Below, piece by piece: positions 48,316-60,400 of a stretch of DNA of 64,000 bases (positions within the stretch are counted from its first letter, which is position 1; each line of letters opens with the position of its first letter). A model generated the notes under the pieces. It was given only the letters and a program-made list of their open reading frames with translations, ran no database searches and was not told the DNA's origin. Source of the DNA: Nymphalis io (lineage: Eukaryota; Arthropoda; Insecta; Lepidoptera; Nymphalidae); contig NC_065889.1 of assembly GCF_905147045.1 (NCBI RefSeq), positions 12,219,001 through 12,283,000 on the forward strand, read 5' to 3'. The translations under genes were made by a program, and so were the position numbers.

Positions 48316-49745
48316 TTATTTCACAAGCTGCTTAATAGCAGATAGCACATCATTGGCAGCTAAATTTGTTAGTGGAGTGCTGCTTTCTACACCTTTATCT
48401 GGAAAAAAGTTATAAATCCAAATTAAAGGAACAGCTTAAGATTTAAAATGACTCATTATACTTATTCTATACTCTTATATATATATATATATATATATAT
48501 AGTATATATAAGAGTATATATATATATATATATATAGCTAATATATATATATATATATATATATATAAGAGTATATATATATATATATACTCTTATTTAT
48601 TATAATATACAATCAAATTATGGACTCTTATGTACTAAAATCTATTTTTCTACTCATATATTTAATGCTGTTATAGTTTTTCAAAGGAATAATGCAATAA
48701 TTTGTACATTCAAAAGTGAAGAGATTTAAGACTTAATCAGTTTTTTAATAATTTCCAATACTTGTCCACTGCTCAGATCACAAAGAGACTCGCATAACTC
48801 ACGTCCTCTATCTGTAAATATTGTAATTATATAACTTACACCTTAAATTCACAAATCTTTGGTTAGATCATTTTATCTTATTCTAATACGAACAATGTTA
48901 CATAAGTTATGTAAATTTAAGATTCTTCTGTATTATAATATAATAGTCAATTACATTGAACTAATTTGGTCGATATTTCAAATAGTGTGGATTGTTTTAA
49001 TAAGGAATTTGTCATCTGAAGACATTGCAGCTGTAAGAGATATTAAGTATCCCGTAAACCTACCAGTACCTACCCAGAAGGGCTTGCACAAAAGCCCTAC
49101 TGCTTATGATTTATGTTATTTAAAAATAATAATCATGTCAATACTAATTTGAATGCCTACCATAGCGAGCCCAAACCCGGGGCTGAATTCCACTACACTC
49201 GCGTATCAAGATTGGAAAGTTAGGGTTCTCCTTCTTGATATTTACATAGTTCTTTTGAATGAACTCTCTGAAATTGATAACAAAAAATTCAGTGTTATTT
49301 TTAAATATGAATAATAGCAAATATTAATCATAAGAAAACAATACAAGTGATTATAAATAAAGAGTTAATACAGTACTTGACTTATATTGCTATAATTTTT
49401 TATTTTAATTAATTATAAGCTTATATATTAAGTCATTTTTTAATATATCGGCTTATAATTAATTAAATGTATACTTTATTAGAATATCATATCCGATTAA
49501 TTTGTCATTTACAGCTCTAATGGTATGATAGTAATTTATTTTTGTAAGAAATTTAGAAAATGCGTAGATGCTATTTAAAGGAAAGAATAAATCGTTCGGT
49601 GTAATTTTTATTCCGAATTTTCATTATCGAATAGGTTAGTCAAATGTTTATGTAATCAAACATACCGTACACCAGCTGACTGTTTACTTGTTTGACATAA
49701 ATGAATTCTCAGCTCTTTGAGAGCGCCTCCTAGACGTAGTGACAT
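48316..49745 (-). CDS. NDUFA2: NADH dehydrogenase 1 alpha subcomplex subunit 2 (complex I B8)
   Basis: Accessory subunit of mitochondrial complex I with a thioredoxin-like fold. Exon 1 is 49666-49745, exon 2 is 49161-49267, and the distal exon 3 is 48316-48398, giving 89 residues; all junctions are GT-AG and in phase. The sequence begins MSLRLGGALKELRIHLCQTS and continues with GVREFIQKNYVNIKKENP and FPILIRECSGIQPRVWARY, the conserved core of the family. Cys17 and Cys51 are spaced exactly like the disulfide pair of the human protein (34 residues). The distal exon 3 (DKGVESSTPLTNLAANDVLS...) matches the usual C-terminus in length and pattern. A second candidate exon 3 lies at 48726-48811 in the same intron, see that entry. 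No presequence is present, as expected for this subunit. Confidence 0.95.
48479..48592. repeat. TA microsatellite cluster between the two alternative exons
   Basis: Several long TA tracts separated by AAGAG and CTCTT-type interruptions, so that ATACTCTTATAT and its complement alternate and can pair. It separates the two candidate last exons of NDUFA2. Confidence 0.85.
48596..48601 (-). terminator. Poly(A) signal for proximal NDUFA2 last exon
   Basis: An AATAAA on the minus strand about 125 bp after the stop of the proximal last exon (48726-48728) could end the shorter transcript before the TA repeats. Confidence 0.4.
48726..48811 (-). CDS. NDUFA2: Alternative last exon of NDUFA2 (proximal)
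   Basis: An ATATTTACAG acceptor precedes a frame that joins in phase to exon 2 (TAT G|AT) and reads DRGRELCESLCDLSSGQVLE then IIKKLIKS and TAA. The whole model 49666-49745, 49161-49267, 48726-48811 gives 90 residues. It aligns along its length with the distal exon: D[RK]G-x-E, [LT]xx[DN]L[SA], [QD]VL, IK[KQ]L[IV]K. Both exons start in the same phase, and their own stops mean only one can be used per transcript. This looks like an exon duplication with alternative terminal exons. It adds two cysteines the distal form lacks. Which one dominates cannot be told from the sequence; it might also be a decaying copy, though its frame is intact. Confidence 0.75.
49066..49101 (-). repeat. R1 fragment in NDUFA2 intron 2
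   Basis: A 36-bp piece of the R1 5' end in minus orientation: GTACCTACCCAGAAGGGCTT followed by GCACAAAAGCCCTAC. Confidence 0.6.
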
Positions 49746-50082
49746 TTTTTGTTACTGTTCTTCTTTTAAAGTCTTAACGAGAAAAAGATAATTTTCGACT
49801 TAAATTCACAAATGTATTTCAAAGAAACTGACAGTCGACAATAGTTTTGACTTTGACATTGACTTTTGTCTGTTAGTTTTTTATTTATTAACAGTAGTAC
49901 CTATATAAAAATTTAAACCATTTTGATAAAATATAGTTATTAAGTTGTATTGTTTTTGGAAACATATGTTTTGTTGTTTTAGTGTAGTAGTTGTGTTGAA
50001 TTAGAAAAATTATATAATTATGTAGTTTGTATCTGACCCGAGTTAAGTTAAACTCTATTTGAGTCTCATCTGACTCTCAAAA
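49746..50082 (-). promoter_or_regulatory. NDUFA2 upstream region
   Basis: Sequence before the NDUFA2 ATG; the promoter must lie here. No TATA box or named element is assigned. Confidence 0.3.
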
Positions 50083-50350
50083 CGCCGAGATGGTCGTTGG
50101 TTCAAATCCGTCCGGATTTGCACCACTGAATTTTTATGTGCTTAATTTGTGTTTATAATTTATCTCGTGCTTGATGGTGAAGGAAAACATCGTGAGGTAA
50201 CCTGCATGTGTCTAATTTCATTGAAATTCTGTCACATGTTTATTTTACCAACCCGCATTGGAGCAGCTTGGTGGAATAAGCTCCAAACCTTCTCCTCAAA
50301 AGGGAGAGAAGGCCTTAGCCCAGCAGTGGGACATTAACAGCCTCTTACTG
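50083..50350 (+). repeat. R2 SINE, diverged
   Basis: The head is shortened between the A box and B box (GCCGAGATGGTCGTTGGTTC), but the body and the 3' end CAGCAGTGGGACATTAACAG are complete. It lies between NDUFA2 and the DCN1-like gene. Confidence 0.8.
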
Positions 50351-52086
50351 TAGTTTGTATAAATTTTGATCAGAAATAGGTTTTGTTAAGTTTTAATAAC
50401 TTTTTAATGTATATCTAATTGGTGTCGTAATACTGAACTTTTATATTTTTATAAGTGTTTATATGTACACAATCTACAGATGTCTTTAAGCCAATTTTGA
50501 TGCATTTGTACATTTAGAATAATCCTTATCTCTAATTGTCTCCAGATTAAATGTTAGTTTTGTCAAAACATAATACATACGGTTTCAATGTGGGTCAAAA
50601 TCATTAAATATCATAATAACCTTTCTAAAAGTACAAGAACAATATTACCATCGTATTATCACTAAATATATATATATATAATTTATATTTAAAACACACA
50701 ATTTATTTAACAATTTATTGTAGTTTAATACTTGATACATCAATTTCTTTTTTTTGTACATTTAATCTAAGTACCAAATATTTTTTATGATTCATTATTA
50801 CCATCGAAGCAACAATTTCTCCTGGAAACATTAGAAAATCGATTGATAAATAGTTTTAAATTATTAAAAAAAAAACAACAGTTTGTTTCTTTAAATATTA
50901 ACAGATCCTTGACAAACAGCTAATGAAAATGCACTCAATCTACTTTTATAAAAGTAAATATTTTTATATAATCAAGTTTTAGGAAAAACATAACATTTAT
51001 TTTGGGTAATAACTATTTCAAGTCCTATTAACAATAATCTATAAGGTAGTCATAGTGTAATAAATAAATTGAAAGAGTTCATACACTTGTCATTTTGTTC
51101 TTCAACAAAAAAAAAAATTATCAGTCAAAAAATGAAATTTCTGTAAATAATTTTACATTTAATGAATTTACATAATTTATGTAATTACTGTTTAGTCATA
51201 GACAATTGAATAAATATTTTTAATTCATAACATTATTAGTAGGCACATTGTTCAATCCATACAAAACATTTGTTTTTGCTATTATTAATTCAAAATAATT
51301 ATTAAATAAAGTGAATTTGTTCTTACAATAACTACCAAGAATTTGTGTTTAATAAATTTTCACTTTATAAATTTATAATAATTATTAAAACATTGTTTGA
51401 ATATGTATGTAAAATTGACAATTTAAGACTTGATCAAGTTGAAGAAATCTATGAATTTTTTTTCTAAGTTAGCAACAATAAAAAAAATTGTGAAAGATCT
51501 AAGTTTTAATATTATAAAAAAAGTAATATCATTAATTTGTATATACATATTTACATCTTAATTTAAAAACCTCACAGATTAGTATGCAGTAATGCAAGTA
51601 TATAATCTGATTGAATTTTTTTTTCGAATGAATCTTCAATTTACCCCTACATATTTCAATGAAAAATTTTAACTCACAACATACTAGGTTCTATTTTCAA
51701 TAGTATTTAGGAAACAGGAGTTCTAATCAATATTACTCTAACGGACGAAGAGTTCAGAGCTTTATACAGTCGAGTACTAGCTGTTACTAACTAAATTGTC
51801 AGAATGTTCTTAGTGTCCACACTTCTATTAAACCCTCAAAATAAATACAAACCACCGTACATGTCGACAAAGTCACTTGCTGATTTAGTCAGCTGCACAA
51901 ATCAAATATGATAACAATTGCTATCCACTCTACTGTACACAGCTCCAGACTGTACAGGACAAAGCGAGACAGTAGCAATATTACAAATGACCCCAGATCT
52001 TCTAAGAAGCTTTGTTCTTCTCTTTCTGATTCTATACACATATTGTGTACACTCGCTTCGTACTGTGGGCTGCTGTAAAGCTTCAG
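50351..52086 (-). other. Probable 3' UTR of the DCN1-like gene and intergenic DNA
   Basis: AT-rich, without repeats of R1-R4. Minus-strand AATAAA signals occur at about 50996-51001 and 50700-50707, so a 3' UTR of 1.0-1.4 kb is possible. The true end cannot be fixed. Confidence 0.4.
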
Positions 52087-53230
52087 CTAGCCAGACGCAG
52101 GCTCTAAGGATTTAATACCATCTGCTGTTAGCCCCTGTTTTTGACACCATTCTACAAAGTCATCTATGAGTACGGGCCAGGCACCTTCAGCATCATAATT
52201 GCTCATGCCATCATCAATTTGCGTTGCAAAATCTAATAGAAGGTTCCATGTATCTTTAGGTATAGATCTTTTATGATGCTCCTGAAACATGATTAGGGTT
52301 AATTTTGTATTATAAGCATTAATGAATATTAAAATAAAATATGATTTATCATATTGTATATCAAGTATATATTTTTTTAAGGTATTCTTTGTAAATGATA
52401 TTGAATTTGTGTGAAATTTTGTGAAAGTGAACAATCTAATCTATTCTCTAAAAGGTAACATCACTATTAAAACAAGAATAATGTACCGTAAGAAATTTAC
52501 ACCAGGCATCGAGGAATTTAAATCTCCCACGGAGCACTATATTCCAATATGCTACAGCCATATCAAGTTCTAAGCCTTTCTGCCCAGGGTTTTTAGCATA
52601 ATTAAACGTAAATTGGTAAAAGTCTTTAAACTTATTAGGGTCTTTTATCTCAGATTCTAATGTAGGCAGTTTTGCTTTTAATTTATCTATGCTGTCAACA
52701 CCCAACTCTATGAAGCCCGTCATAAACTCCTCTTTAGTAAATTCACACTGTACGGCCGCTTTACATTTCCACGCTATTATAAGAACTAATATTGATTCAG
52801 GACTTAAATTTAAATCTTCTAAAAATTTCATAACACCATCAACAGTTATTTTGTCGTTTTCCTGTTGATCTCTATATTTATTAAATAGTTGTTCTACTTT
52901 TTTTCTATCTACAGATGCTTTGACAGAGTCTTTGTAATACGCATCAGGGTTCTGAAAATAGTTATCGCTCGCCAAGTCAAGTTTCCAGTCATTCTGCGAG
53001 AGACAGAATATAGCAGTACTTTCAGTAGTTTGCGTAAACGCTACGAACTTCTTCACTTTGTCTCTCTGTGATGATTTTAATTTATTCTGAAAAGAAAACG
53101 CAGTAAAGTCATAACCTCAGTTTTTGCTGAACTGTCAAATATATTTAGGTTTACTAATAAAACTGTACTGTATTAAAAAGTGGGTTGTTAATTTTATTTG
53201 TGTGCCACAAAAAGGCTTAATACTAACCAT
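52087..53230 (-). CDS. DCUN1D1: DCN1-like protein (neddylation co-E3, DCUN1D1/2 type)
   Basis: Three coding exons: the ATG alone at 53228-53230 (followed by GTTAGT), 52487-53086 and 52087-52281, giving 265 residues against 259 in human DCUN1D1. The N-terminus NKLKSSQRDKVKKFVAFTQT begins the UBA-like domain (to about residue 45). The PONY domain follows (about 60-250) with FYQFTFNYAKNPGQKGLELD and RSIPKDTWNLLLDF. The cullin-binding residues Asp211, Ala235 and Asp241 fall at the same numbers as in the human protein. The protein helps UBC12 transfer NEDD8 to cullins. The donor of the large exon is GTACAT, which adds a Thr at the junction (KFLT|EHHK). The C-terminus extends a little past the usual end (GLTADGIKSLEPASG). 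A single insect gene usually covers DCUN1D1 and D2. Confidence 0.95.
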
Positions 53231-53722
53231 TTTGAGGATTTGTTTGTTATTTAATATAATGACTTTCACTATATTCACTATTGTTTCGACATCGGAACTA
53301 AAAATGAAAAGCAACAGTCATAGACAATTTTTTACTTTTAAGTGTTTAGTCGTGTTTTCTTAAGCATACAATTTATGAATTTCAGTTCCGGCTATTTAAG
53401 ATAAGTGATGATGTAATCTTATAAATCCAACGATGCTAATACATGTAAAAGTTATATTAATTATTATAATTTTATTATTTGGGTATATGTTTTTTAAAAT
53501 TTCGGGATAAAATAAAATCGGATATATTATTTGACAGTAGCTTAATATTTTATTACGGTGATGAGTGACGTTTTTCAAAACAGCTGATTGTCAATTTAGT
53601 TGACATAAGTATAAAATAATAATAGGTAATGAATTTATCCTATACGAAGAACATACTTTTTATTCATATTTGCTCTTATTTCAATATGTGTATTTGTTCA
53701 AGATACATATAAGACTCTCAGA
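53231..53722. promoter_or_regulatory. Shared upstream region of DCN1-like and EARS2 genes
   Basis: The two genes start head to head with 492 bp between their ATGs, so a bidirectional promoter is likely. The stretch is AT-rich; no TATA box is assigned. Confidence 0.5.
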
Positions 53723-54803
53723 ATGCGGACTTTTAACCTAAGGCATGTTTTTGTATTACAAAAACATAACCTTTATCGTACTTTAAAAACTATCGTGCCT
53801 AGGGTAAGATTTGCGCCAAGTCCAACTGGATACTTACATTTAGGAGGTCTAAGAACAGCTCTATATAATTATTTATTTGCAAAATCCCGTGGTGGGGTTT
53901 TTATATTACGTATAGAGGATACTGACCAGACTAGAAAAGTCGAGGGATCAGTGGATGCTTTGATAAACGATTTAAAATGGGCAGGTATAGAATGCCACGA
54001 AGGACCGAGTCAAAGCGGAAATTACGGTCCGTATGTACAAAGTGAAAGATTAAACATTTATCAGTAAGCTTAATATTATTTAACTTGTGAAGTATCTTTT
54101 ACGTTCATTTTTTTCATTTATATAAATTTTTATTTTACAGTGACTACATTCAAAAACTACTAGACAATGGTTCAGCTTATAAATGTTTTTGCACAGAGCG
54201 ACGTCTTAATATCCTTCGGAGAGATGCCATTAGAAGTCAGCGAATACCGAAATATGATAATAGGTGTCGTAGTTTGTCTAATATGGATGTTCAAGAGAAG
54301 ATCAATGCAGGAACCCCTTACTGTATAAGGTTTAAGGTGCCAACTGCTTGGACTATTCCCTGATTGAAATGAATAAACGAAGATGTGAAGCTCTGTAAGA
54401 AAATACAAACAATTAGAATTGATTATCATAATTTCTTTCTAGCTTTCATCGGATTGTATGTCATTCGAAGATATGATATTTGGCGGTATAGCATATGATG
54501 TGTCCTTGAATGAAGGTGATCCAGTGATGATGAAAAGTGATGGCTATCCAACATATCACTTTGCAAATGTTGTTGATGATTACTTAATGGGTATCACACA
54601 TGTATTACGAGGTGTAGAATGGCAAATATCTACAACTAAACATTTATTAATTTATAAGTAAGTAAAATAATATTTAAAAAAATACTTGTGTAGTAGTATG
54701 TTTTAAACTATTGATTATTCAGGCAACATTTCAGATTGCAGCAAATGTTTATGTAACTTTTTTGTATTATTTCTACTTCAAAGTAGGAAAATAAAATAAA
54801 ATC

Positions 54804-54834
<31 letters not shown>

Positions 54835-56997
54835 CATACATATATCATTTTAAAGTCATTGTAAAACATAGGATATATAAAATTTATGTGGCATATATTT
54901 ATTATGAGTAAACTATGCAGAGACATTAAAAAAAAAATCTTAGTAACAAAATGAGTTGTAAATAATTTGTGTAAAATACAATATTAATTTTGTTTAACTA
55001 TATAAATAAAAGTAAATATTGATAAATAATAAAAGTAATATTTTTTTTCCAGAGCATTTGGATGGACACCACCGCAGTTTGGTCACCTCCCTCTTATTGT
55101 AAATTCTGATGGAACTAAATTAAGTAAACGACAGTCTGATGTTAAAGTGGAAGATTATAAGGCAAAAGGTAACATCTGCATGAATAATAGAAGTTTATAC
55201 CATATGTAGATATGGAAGACATCAGGCAGGACACTAACCTTAAAAAAATATGTTAAATTTTTCTGTATTAAGTCTCAGATATCACTTAATAACCTCAAAA
55301 TTAATTTTTTTATTGCAACTGCTCCATGATTTTGGTTGACTGGTGGTAGAGCTTTGTGCAAGCTCGTCTGGGTAGGTACCACCCACTCATCAGATATTCT
55401 ACCGCAAAACAGCAGTACTTGTTATTGTTGTGTTCCGGTTTGAAGGATGAGTGAGCCAGTGTAATTACAGGCACAAGGGACATAAAATCTTAGTTCCCAA
55501 GGTTGGTGGCGCATTGGCTATGTAAGCGATGGTTGACATTTCTTACAATGCCAATGTCTAAGGGCGTTTGGTGACCACTTACCATCAGGTGGCCCATATG
55601 CTCGTCCACCTTCCTATTCTATAAAAAAAAAAAAAAAATGATGCGTAAAATATGATGCAGCCAGATAGTTGTTATAATTTATTTGAAATGTTTTAGGTAT
55701 ATATCCATTGGCGTTAGTAAATTATATAACACTGTCTGGTGGAGGGTTTGACCATGTGATCGGAGAAGGAATAAGATTTAAGACTTTGGAGGAACTAGCT
55801 GAAGAGGTTAGTTTGCCCATTTGAAATTATTTCCACGATCCATTAAATAACATTGTGACATTCTAAAGGTTGCAAATAGAGTTGCAACGAATAGAATGTT
55901 CGCTTATAGCCAAATAACTGAATAGCCCGATAATTGCAAACGTTTTGTGTCGTATTTGTCGTGACTTAGTCCAATCGCGTTGTTCGAAATCCTATCCTGT
56001 GATTGGATCCTAATAAAACTCCACCATTGATATTTTATCATTTATGACAAAAAAAAAAATTACGTATCAATAATTTTTGCTTCTAAAATAAATAATAAAT
56101 AATTGTGTTTAATTTTAAAATAACTTAAATTTTAGCCGACTATTACATAATTGTTGATGGTTCCATCTGTTATTCATCAATTAGCGATCTGTATTAATTG
56201 GATGAAAAATGAATGTGCTTTTGTCTGAATGTCAAAACGCAAAACCAGTTACACTGTCTATTCCCTCAATCTCATAATTCGATTTGATCGGAATTCAAGC
56301 CAACTTTGTAGATAGTATGACATATAGGTATACCAGCTTTGCCTCTAAACAACGATTGTCCCCATGCCGTAAAAGTTGCTAGGGGACAGAGAATCCTCTG
56401 AATCCTGGGAAAACTATTTTATTGCATTGTATTCTCTTACAGTTCCAAATAAATAAAATATCGTCACACCCAAGTCGCCTCAATCCTGATTTACTTGAAG
56501 AATGTAATCGATTGGAGTTAAAACGGCGTCTCAAAGACGAGAAGCTAACGAAGTCTCTCATTATATATCTTCAAAACTTAATAATGACGACATATACGGG
56601 AGAAAAACTAAATGTGTCTGAAGAGCATATCAAAAGCGTACTGCTTTGGGCAACAGCAAGAATAACTAGAATAGAAGAATTGGTCACACCGAAATTTGCA
56701 TTCCTCTGGATTCTACCGTCGAATACAAAGATGGAAGTTAATAAGAATCTATTTGAGAAATTGGTCGATAATTTGGAGGATCTCGAGACATTCGAGCAGG
56801 ATTCTATAAAAGATAATTTGAAAGAGTTTTCAGCTAAAAATGATGTAAAGTTTCCTGCATTGATGAAAATGTTAAGATCCGTTTTGAGTGGGCTCAACGA
56901 AGGGCCGAGCGTTGCTGAAATGATGCAACTGTTAGGCAAATGTCAATCGTTGAAAAGAATAAAAGCTGTTATAAGATATTTTTGTTTTTTATTTTGA
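53723..56997 (+). CDS. EARS2: Glutamyl-tRNA synthetase, mitochondrial
   Basis: Charges mitochondrial tRNA-Glu (and in this class often tRNA-Gln) with glutamate. Six exons join without frame breaks to 510 residues: 53723-54063, 54141-54336, 54443-54657, 55053-55168, 55697-55806, 56443-56997. Class I signatures are present: PSPTGYLHLGG at 32-42 (HIGH motif), RIEDTDQTR after it, and KLSKR at 273-277 (KMSKS motif). GDPVMMKSDGYPTYHFANVV and ITHVLRGVEW are typical of the catalytic core. The C-terminal part is the helical anticodon-binding region ending GLNEGPSVAEMMQLLGK. The first 25 residues are basic without acid residues and fit a mitochondrial presequence. The exon 2 donor is a weak AAG|GTGCCA; reading on would meet a TGA at 54361, and the chosen join (FKL SSDCMSFED) restores the family spacing. 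Confidence 0.95.
54808..54845. repeat. TA microsatellite in EARS2 intron 3
   Basis: Alternating TA with CATA interruptions. Confidence 0.85.
55339..55638 (+). repeat. A-tailed retroposon R1 in EARS2 intron 4
   Basis: Full-length copy with a 17-bp A-tail, the longest and cleanest of the family here, so probably the youngest insertion. It lies in the sense orientation of the gene between the exons at 55168 and 55697. Confidence 0.9.
55807..56442. other. EARS2 intron 5
   Basis: 636-bp intron. Parts at 55890-56010 and 56150-56300 are GC-richer than typical intron and may be old repeats, but they match nothing else in the window. Confidence 0.5.
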
Positions 56998-57434
56998 TGT
57001 TTTTTTGTTCCATTATTGAAACATACATGCGATAGAGAAAAATACGTAGCGTATCTTACGATATATAATCCTATGCATTTAGAGTTTCAACCGCGCCCGA
57101 GATCGTGAAAAATACTCAATGTACAGACAGTGAAGCTAATAAATTCCTAAAACACCTTCTCGGTGCCATTATATATATATTATTTTTGTAATAATATAAT
57201 GTTATTATTTTTATTAATATGATATATATTCTGCATTTTCTATAGTACAGGTTAGGTTATTAAAACACTAATATGAGTAACAGTATAATTTATTGAATTC
57301 CCAAATATAAATATTGAGAGAAAAATACATAATAATTATTCAATTCAAAGTTGTATCAACATTCTCACGAGATAATTGTAATGGAGGCTTAAACCTATTC
57401 AAAAAATTGTGCTGTTCTATGCAATTATTTTGTC

Positions 57435-57440
57435 AATAAA
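57435..57440 (+). terminator. Poly(A) signal of EARS2
   Basis: AATAAA about 440 bp after the EARS2 stop codon; the best candidate in the 3' flank. Confidence 0.5.
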
Positions 57441-60400
57441 GATATATTTTAATCTGTAAAAAAGGAAATTGGAACTATTTTGTTAATTGTACTGTGTGCT
57501 GAGTGTAAACCAGCCACCATGAATAAAGGCGTACAGCCAAATCAGCATGCAGATGTTTTGATGTTGGTAGTAGTGAATGGTCAGTAGATAAATAAATAAA
57601 CAAATAATTTATATTTTTATAAACAGGTAATGTTATACGTAATGTTTAATAAAGGATATCTTCAACACCAAATATTTCGTGGTCATCCTCATCCTCGCTT
57701 TCATCCGTGAAATCATTTATGTTAATGATTATTTCGTTCTGCTATTGTATCTAAAGCCTCGTCTCTACACTAAAAATTATTTTCCTCTTCAAAAGCAAGA
57801 AGACAAACATTTGTCCATTCCTCTCATTAAATTTTCTTTGTTACATTTCCATTGTATTAATGATATCATTTATTTTTGGCGACAAAAGTTTTCATTATTC
57901 CTCATACATTTTCATCAATTCAAAGTAACAATTTTAAAATTAAATGAATGTACTAAATCAAACAATTAACTAATTATTAAGAAAATAATAAGTTCAAATG
58001 ATACGATACACGTGAGGTAAGTGGTAGTAAGCGTGAACTGGTTTATTCTGGCTTACGTCACTTTATTTATTACACTACTACAAAGGAAAAAAACATCTTC
58101 AAGCTGATTTACGTGTATGTAATAATGGGTATAGAAGACTAACGCGATAACTCAATTAGGTAATATTGATTTAACGTTACAATACGGTTAACAAGAAGCC
58201 AGGTTTGTAGCGAAAATTTCGTTTCCCATAACACTAAACATAAATGAGTTTGTGTCTTTCTAAAAAGTCAATAATCAACCTAAGGCGAATAGTTGTAACC
58301 GTGGAAATAAATAAACAAGTTAAATTGATAATTCCTTAAAACGATCGATATAATATAATTACATATTACGAAGTTATGTTTTAAATATACAATAACAAGA
58401 TTAAACTATTGAATCGGTGGATATAGTATACTTACAAGCTTTTATATATTCACTATCTTCCTAAAATCCGCTTTTAAAGTTGATTGATAAATATTTTATA
58501 AAAACGAAGATTAATCGAAAAGATAATTTTGATAAGGTTTATATAATATTTTTTTTTCTATAAAAAAATTAAGGCACTAGAATAAGCTAAACTCAACTAA
58601 AAAATGATTGAATGATCAGAATCAAGAGATTTAAGAAATAATAAATTAAGCAAGTTATGTTATTTTCTAAAAATAGCTAACATAAAAAACAAAACCATTT
58701 GTATCAATTATAAAAGTTTAAATAACTAAAAACGTTACTTAAAAACGTTGTCGTTAACAAATGAATTATATCAATCTTGTTATTGCATTAATTTAAAACA
58801 AAATGGTGTATTATTTTTAACATAAATATAAACATTGGTCTTACAATCCATACAATTTAATAAAACTTAAAATTATATTGAGCAGTACTAAATCGGCAAA
58901 CTAAACACATGAATACACAAAGTACAACGATTAAATTTATACATTTATAGATTAAGAATTTATTTATATTAAAAAAATCGATATTACGCAGTAAAGATCG
59001 AAAGAAAATCGATTAGGTTTAATTCTAATATATTACTAATTTTAATTCAAAAACATTTTACTACACATTGACAAGGGTAAAAGTTAATAACTATCGAAAA
59101 TCATTATCGAGGTGCAAAGAACTAAACAAGTAATTTATAGATTCAGTCTTATAATGAATTAATTATTAATAGATTAATAAAAAATTGGGGCATATAAACG
59201 CAGAAATATAGGCCATTAAATTTATTTTTTAATAAATTGCCTAATTTAAGTATAGAATTTTAATTAATAAAAAAGTTACCTGGATTACCAAGTGATATTA
59301 TTAACGAAGGTAAACTCAAGTTTTTTTTTTTAAATATAGAATTAACATCAAATCTATGAACCAAAACTAAAAAGGATAATATAGGTAGGTATAGGTTATA
59401 CTTGTATTATAATATTGGTCATAAGGTAATTTTAATTATTGAAAATTAAATAGTAGACGAAAAATTGGTGCAGCGAGTAATATTTTTTTACTAATGATTA
59501 TATACTTAATAAGTTATTTTGACAAACTAGTGACGTAATACAAAACACAATACATTCAATTTTACAATCGGTTACAGTGACGATTATTGCTTATCGAAAT
59601 ATAAAAAATACATTAAATTATTATAACGTTATAAAAAAGTACTTAACGTATTGATATGATATACTTAGAAGACGAAATTAAATACAACTGTGTTTTTGTT
59701 TCATTATATAGTTAAAAAATATTTTGATAGTTTGCGTATTTAGTAAGGTTGGAATAAATAATCATAAATAAATAATAAAATGAATGAATATTACAAAAAT
59801 TCAAAGTGTAGTGTAGTAAGTAGTTAATTTATTAAAATAATTTACAGGAAAATATAACCATCGACAATCTCACTCCACTCGATATAAAAAAACACAATAA
59901 TTATGATTATTTAAAACAATCAATTGCATTTATTTTGAAATAATATAAAAACGGACTTACAATGCACAATTAGACGTTAATATCATAAAATCACACTCAC
60001 AGAACAAGAGTAAAACAAATTGAGAAAATCGATTCCGAAAGAGTATTCAGTAGTAAATATGCGTTTTAAATGATTTTTTTAAAAAGTAGTATATTTATTA
60101 TATTAAAATACGTCTAAGACTTCTAAGGCAATACAACCGTAAATAACGGTGGAATAGGTTCACAATGTGTTACAATTATTTTATACGATTCATTCAGAAG
60201 TTTAAGACCTAATATAAATGTGATATATAAATATAGTTAGACATACTTTTTTATTCACACACGAGCAAATATAAATAGAAATAACTCGGATGTACATTTA
60301 TAAAAACACCTATAAGGCAGATCCTTTAAGAAGGAGCGACCGCATCGGAAGAATAGTAGAAAAAAAATTGTCTGTTTCAAATGTTTTTTTTTTAATTTAA

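Noticed and set aside
48479..48592. CRISPR-like or satellite array
   Set aside because: It is a simple TA microsatellite with interruptions; there are no spacers of fixed length.
54361..54363. In-frame TGA taken as evidence that EARS2 is a pseudogene
   Set aside because: It falls in intron 2 once the donor at 54337 is used; the resulting protein matches family spacing and all motifs are intact.
56571..56939. 122-codon minus-strand ORF
   Set aside because: Lies opposite the last EARS2 exon, whose plus-strand frame has clear homology.
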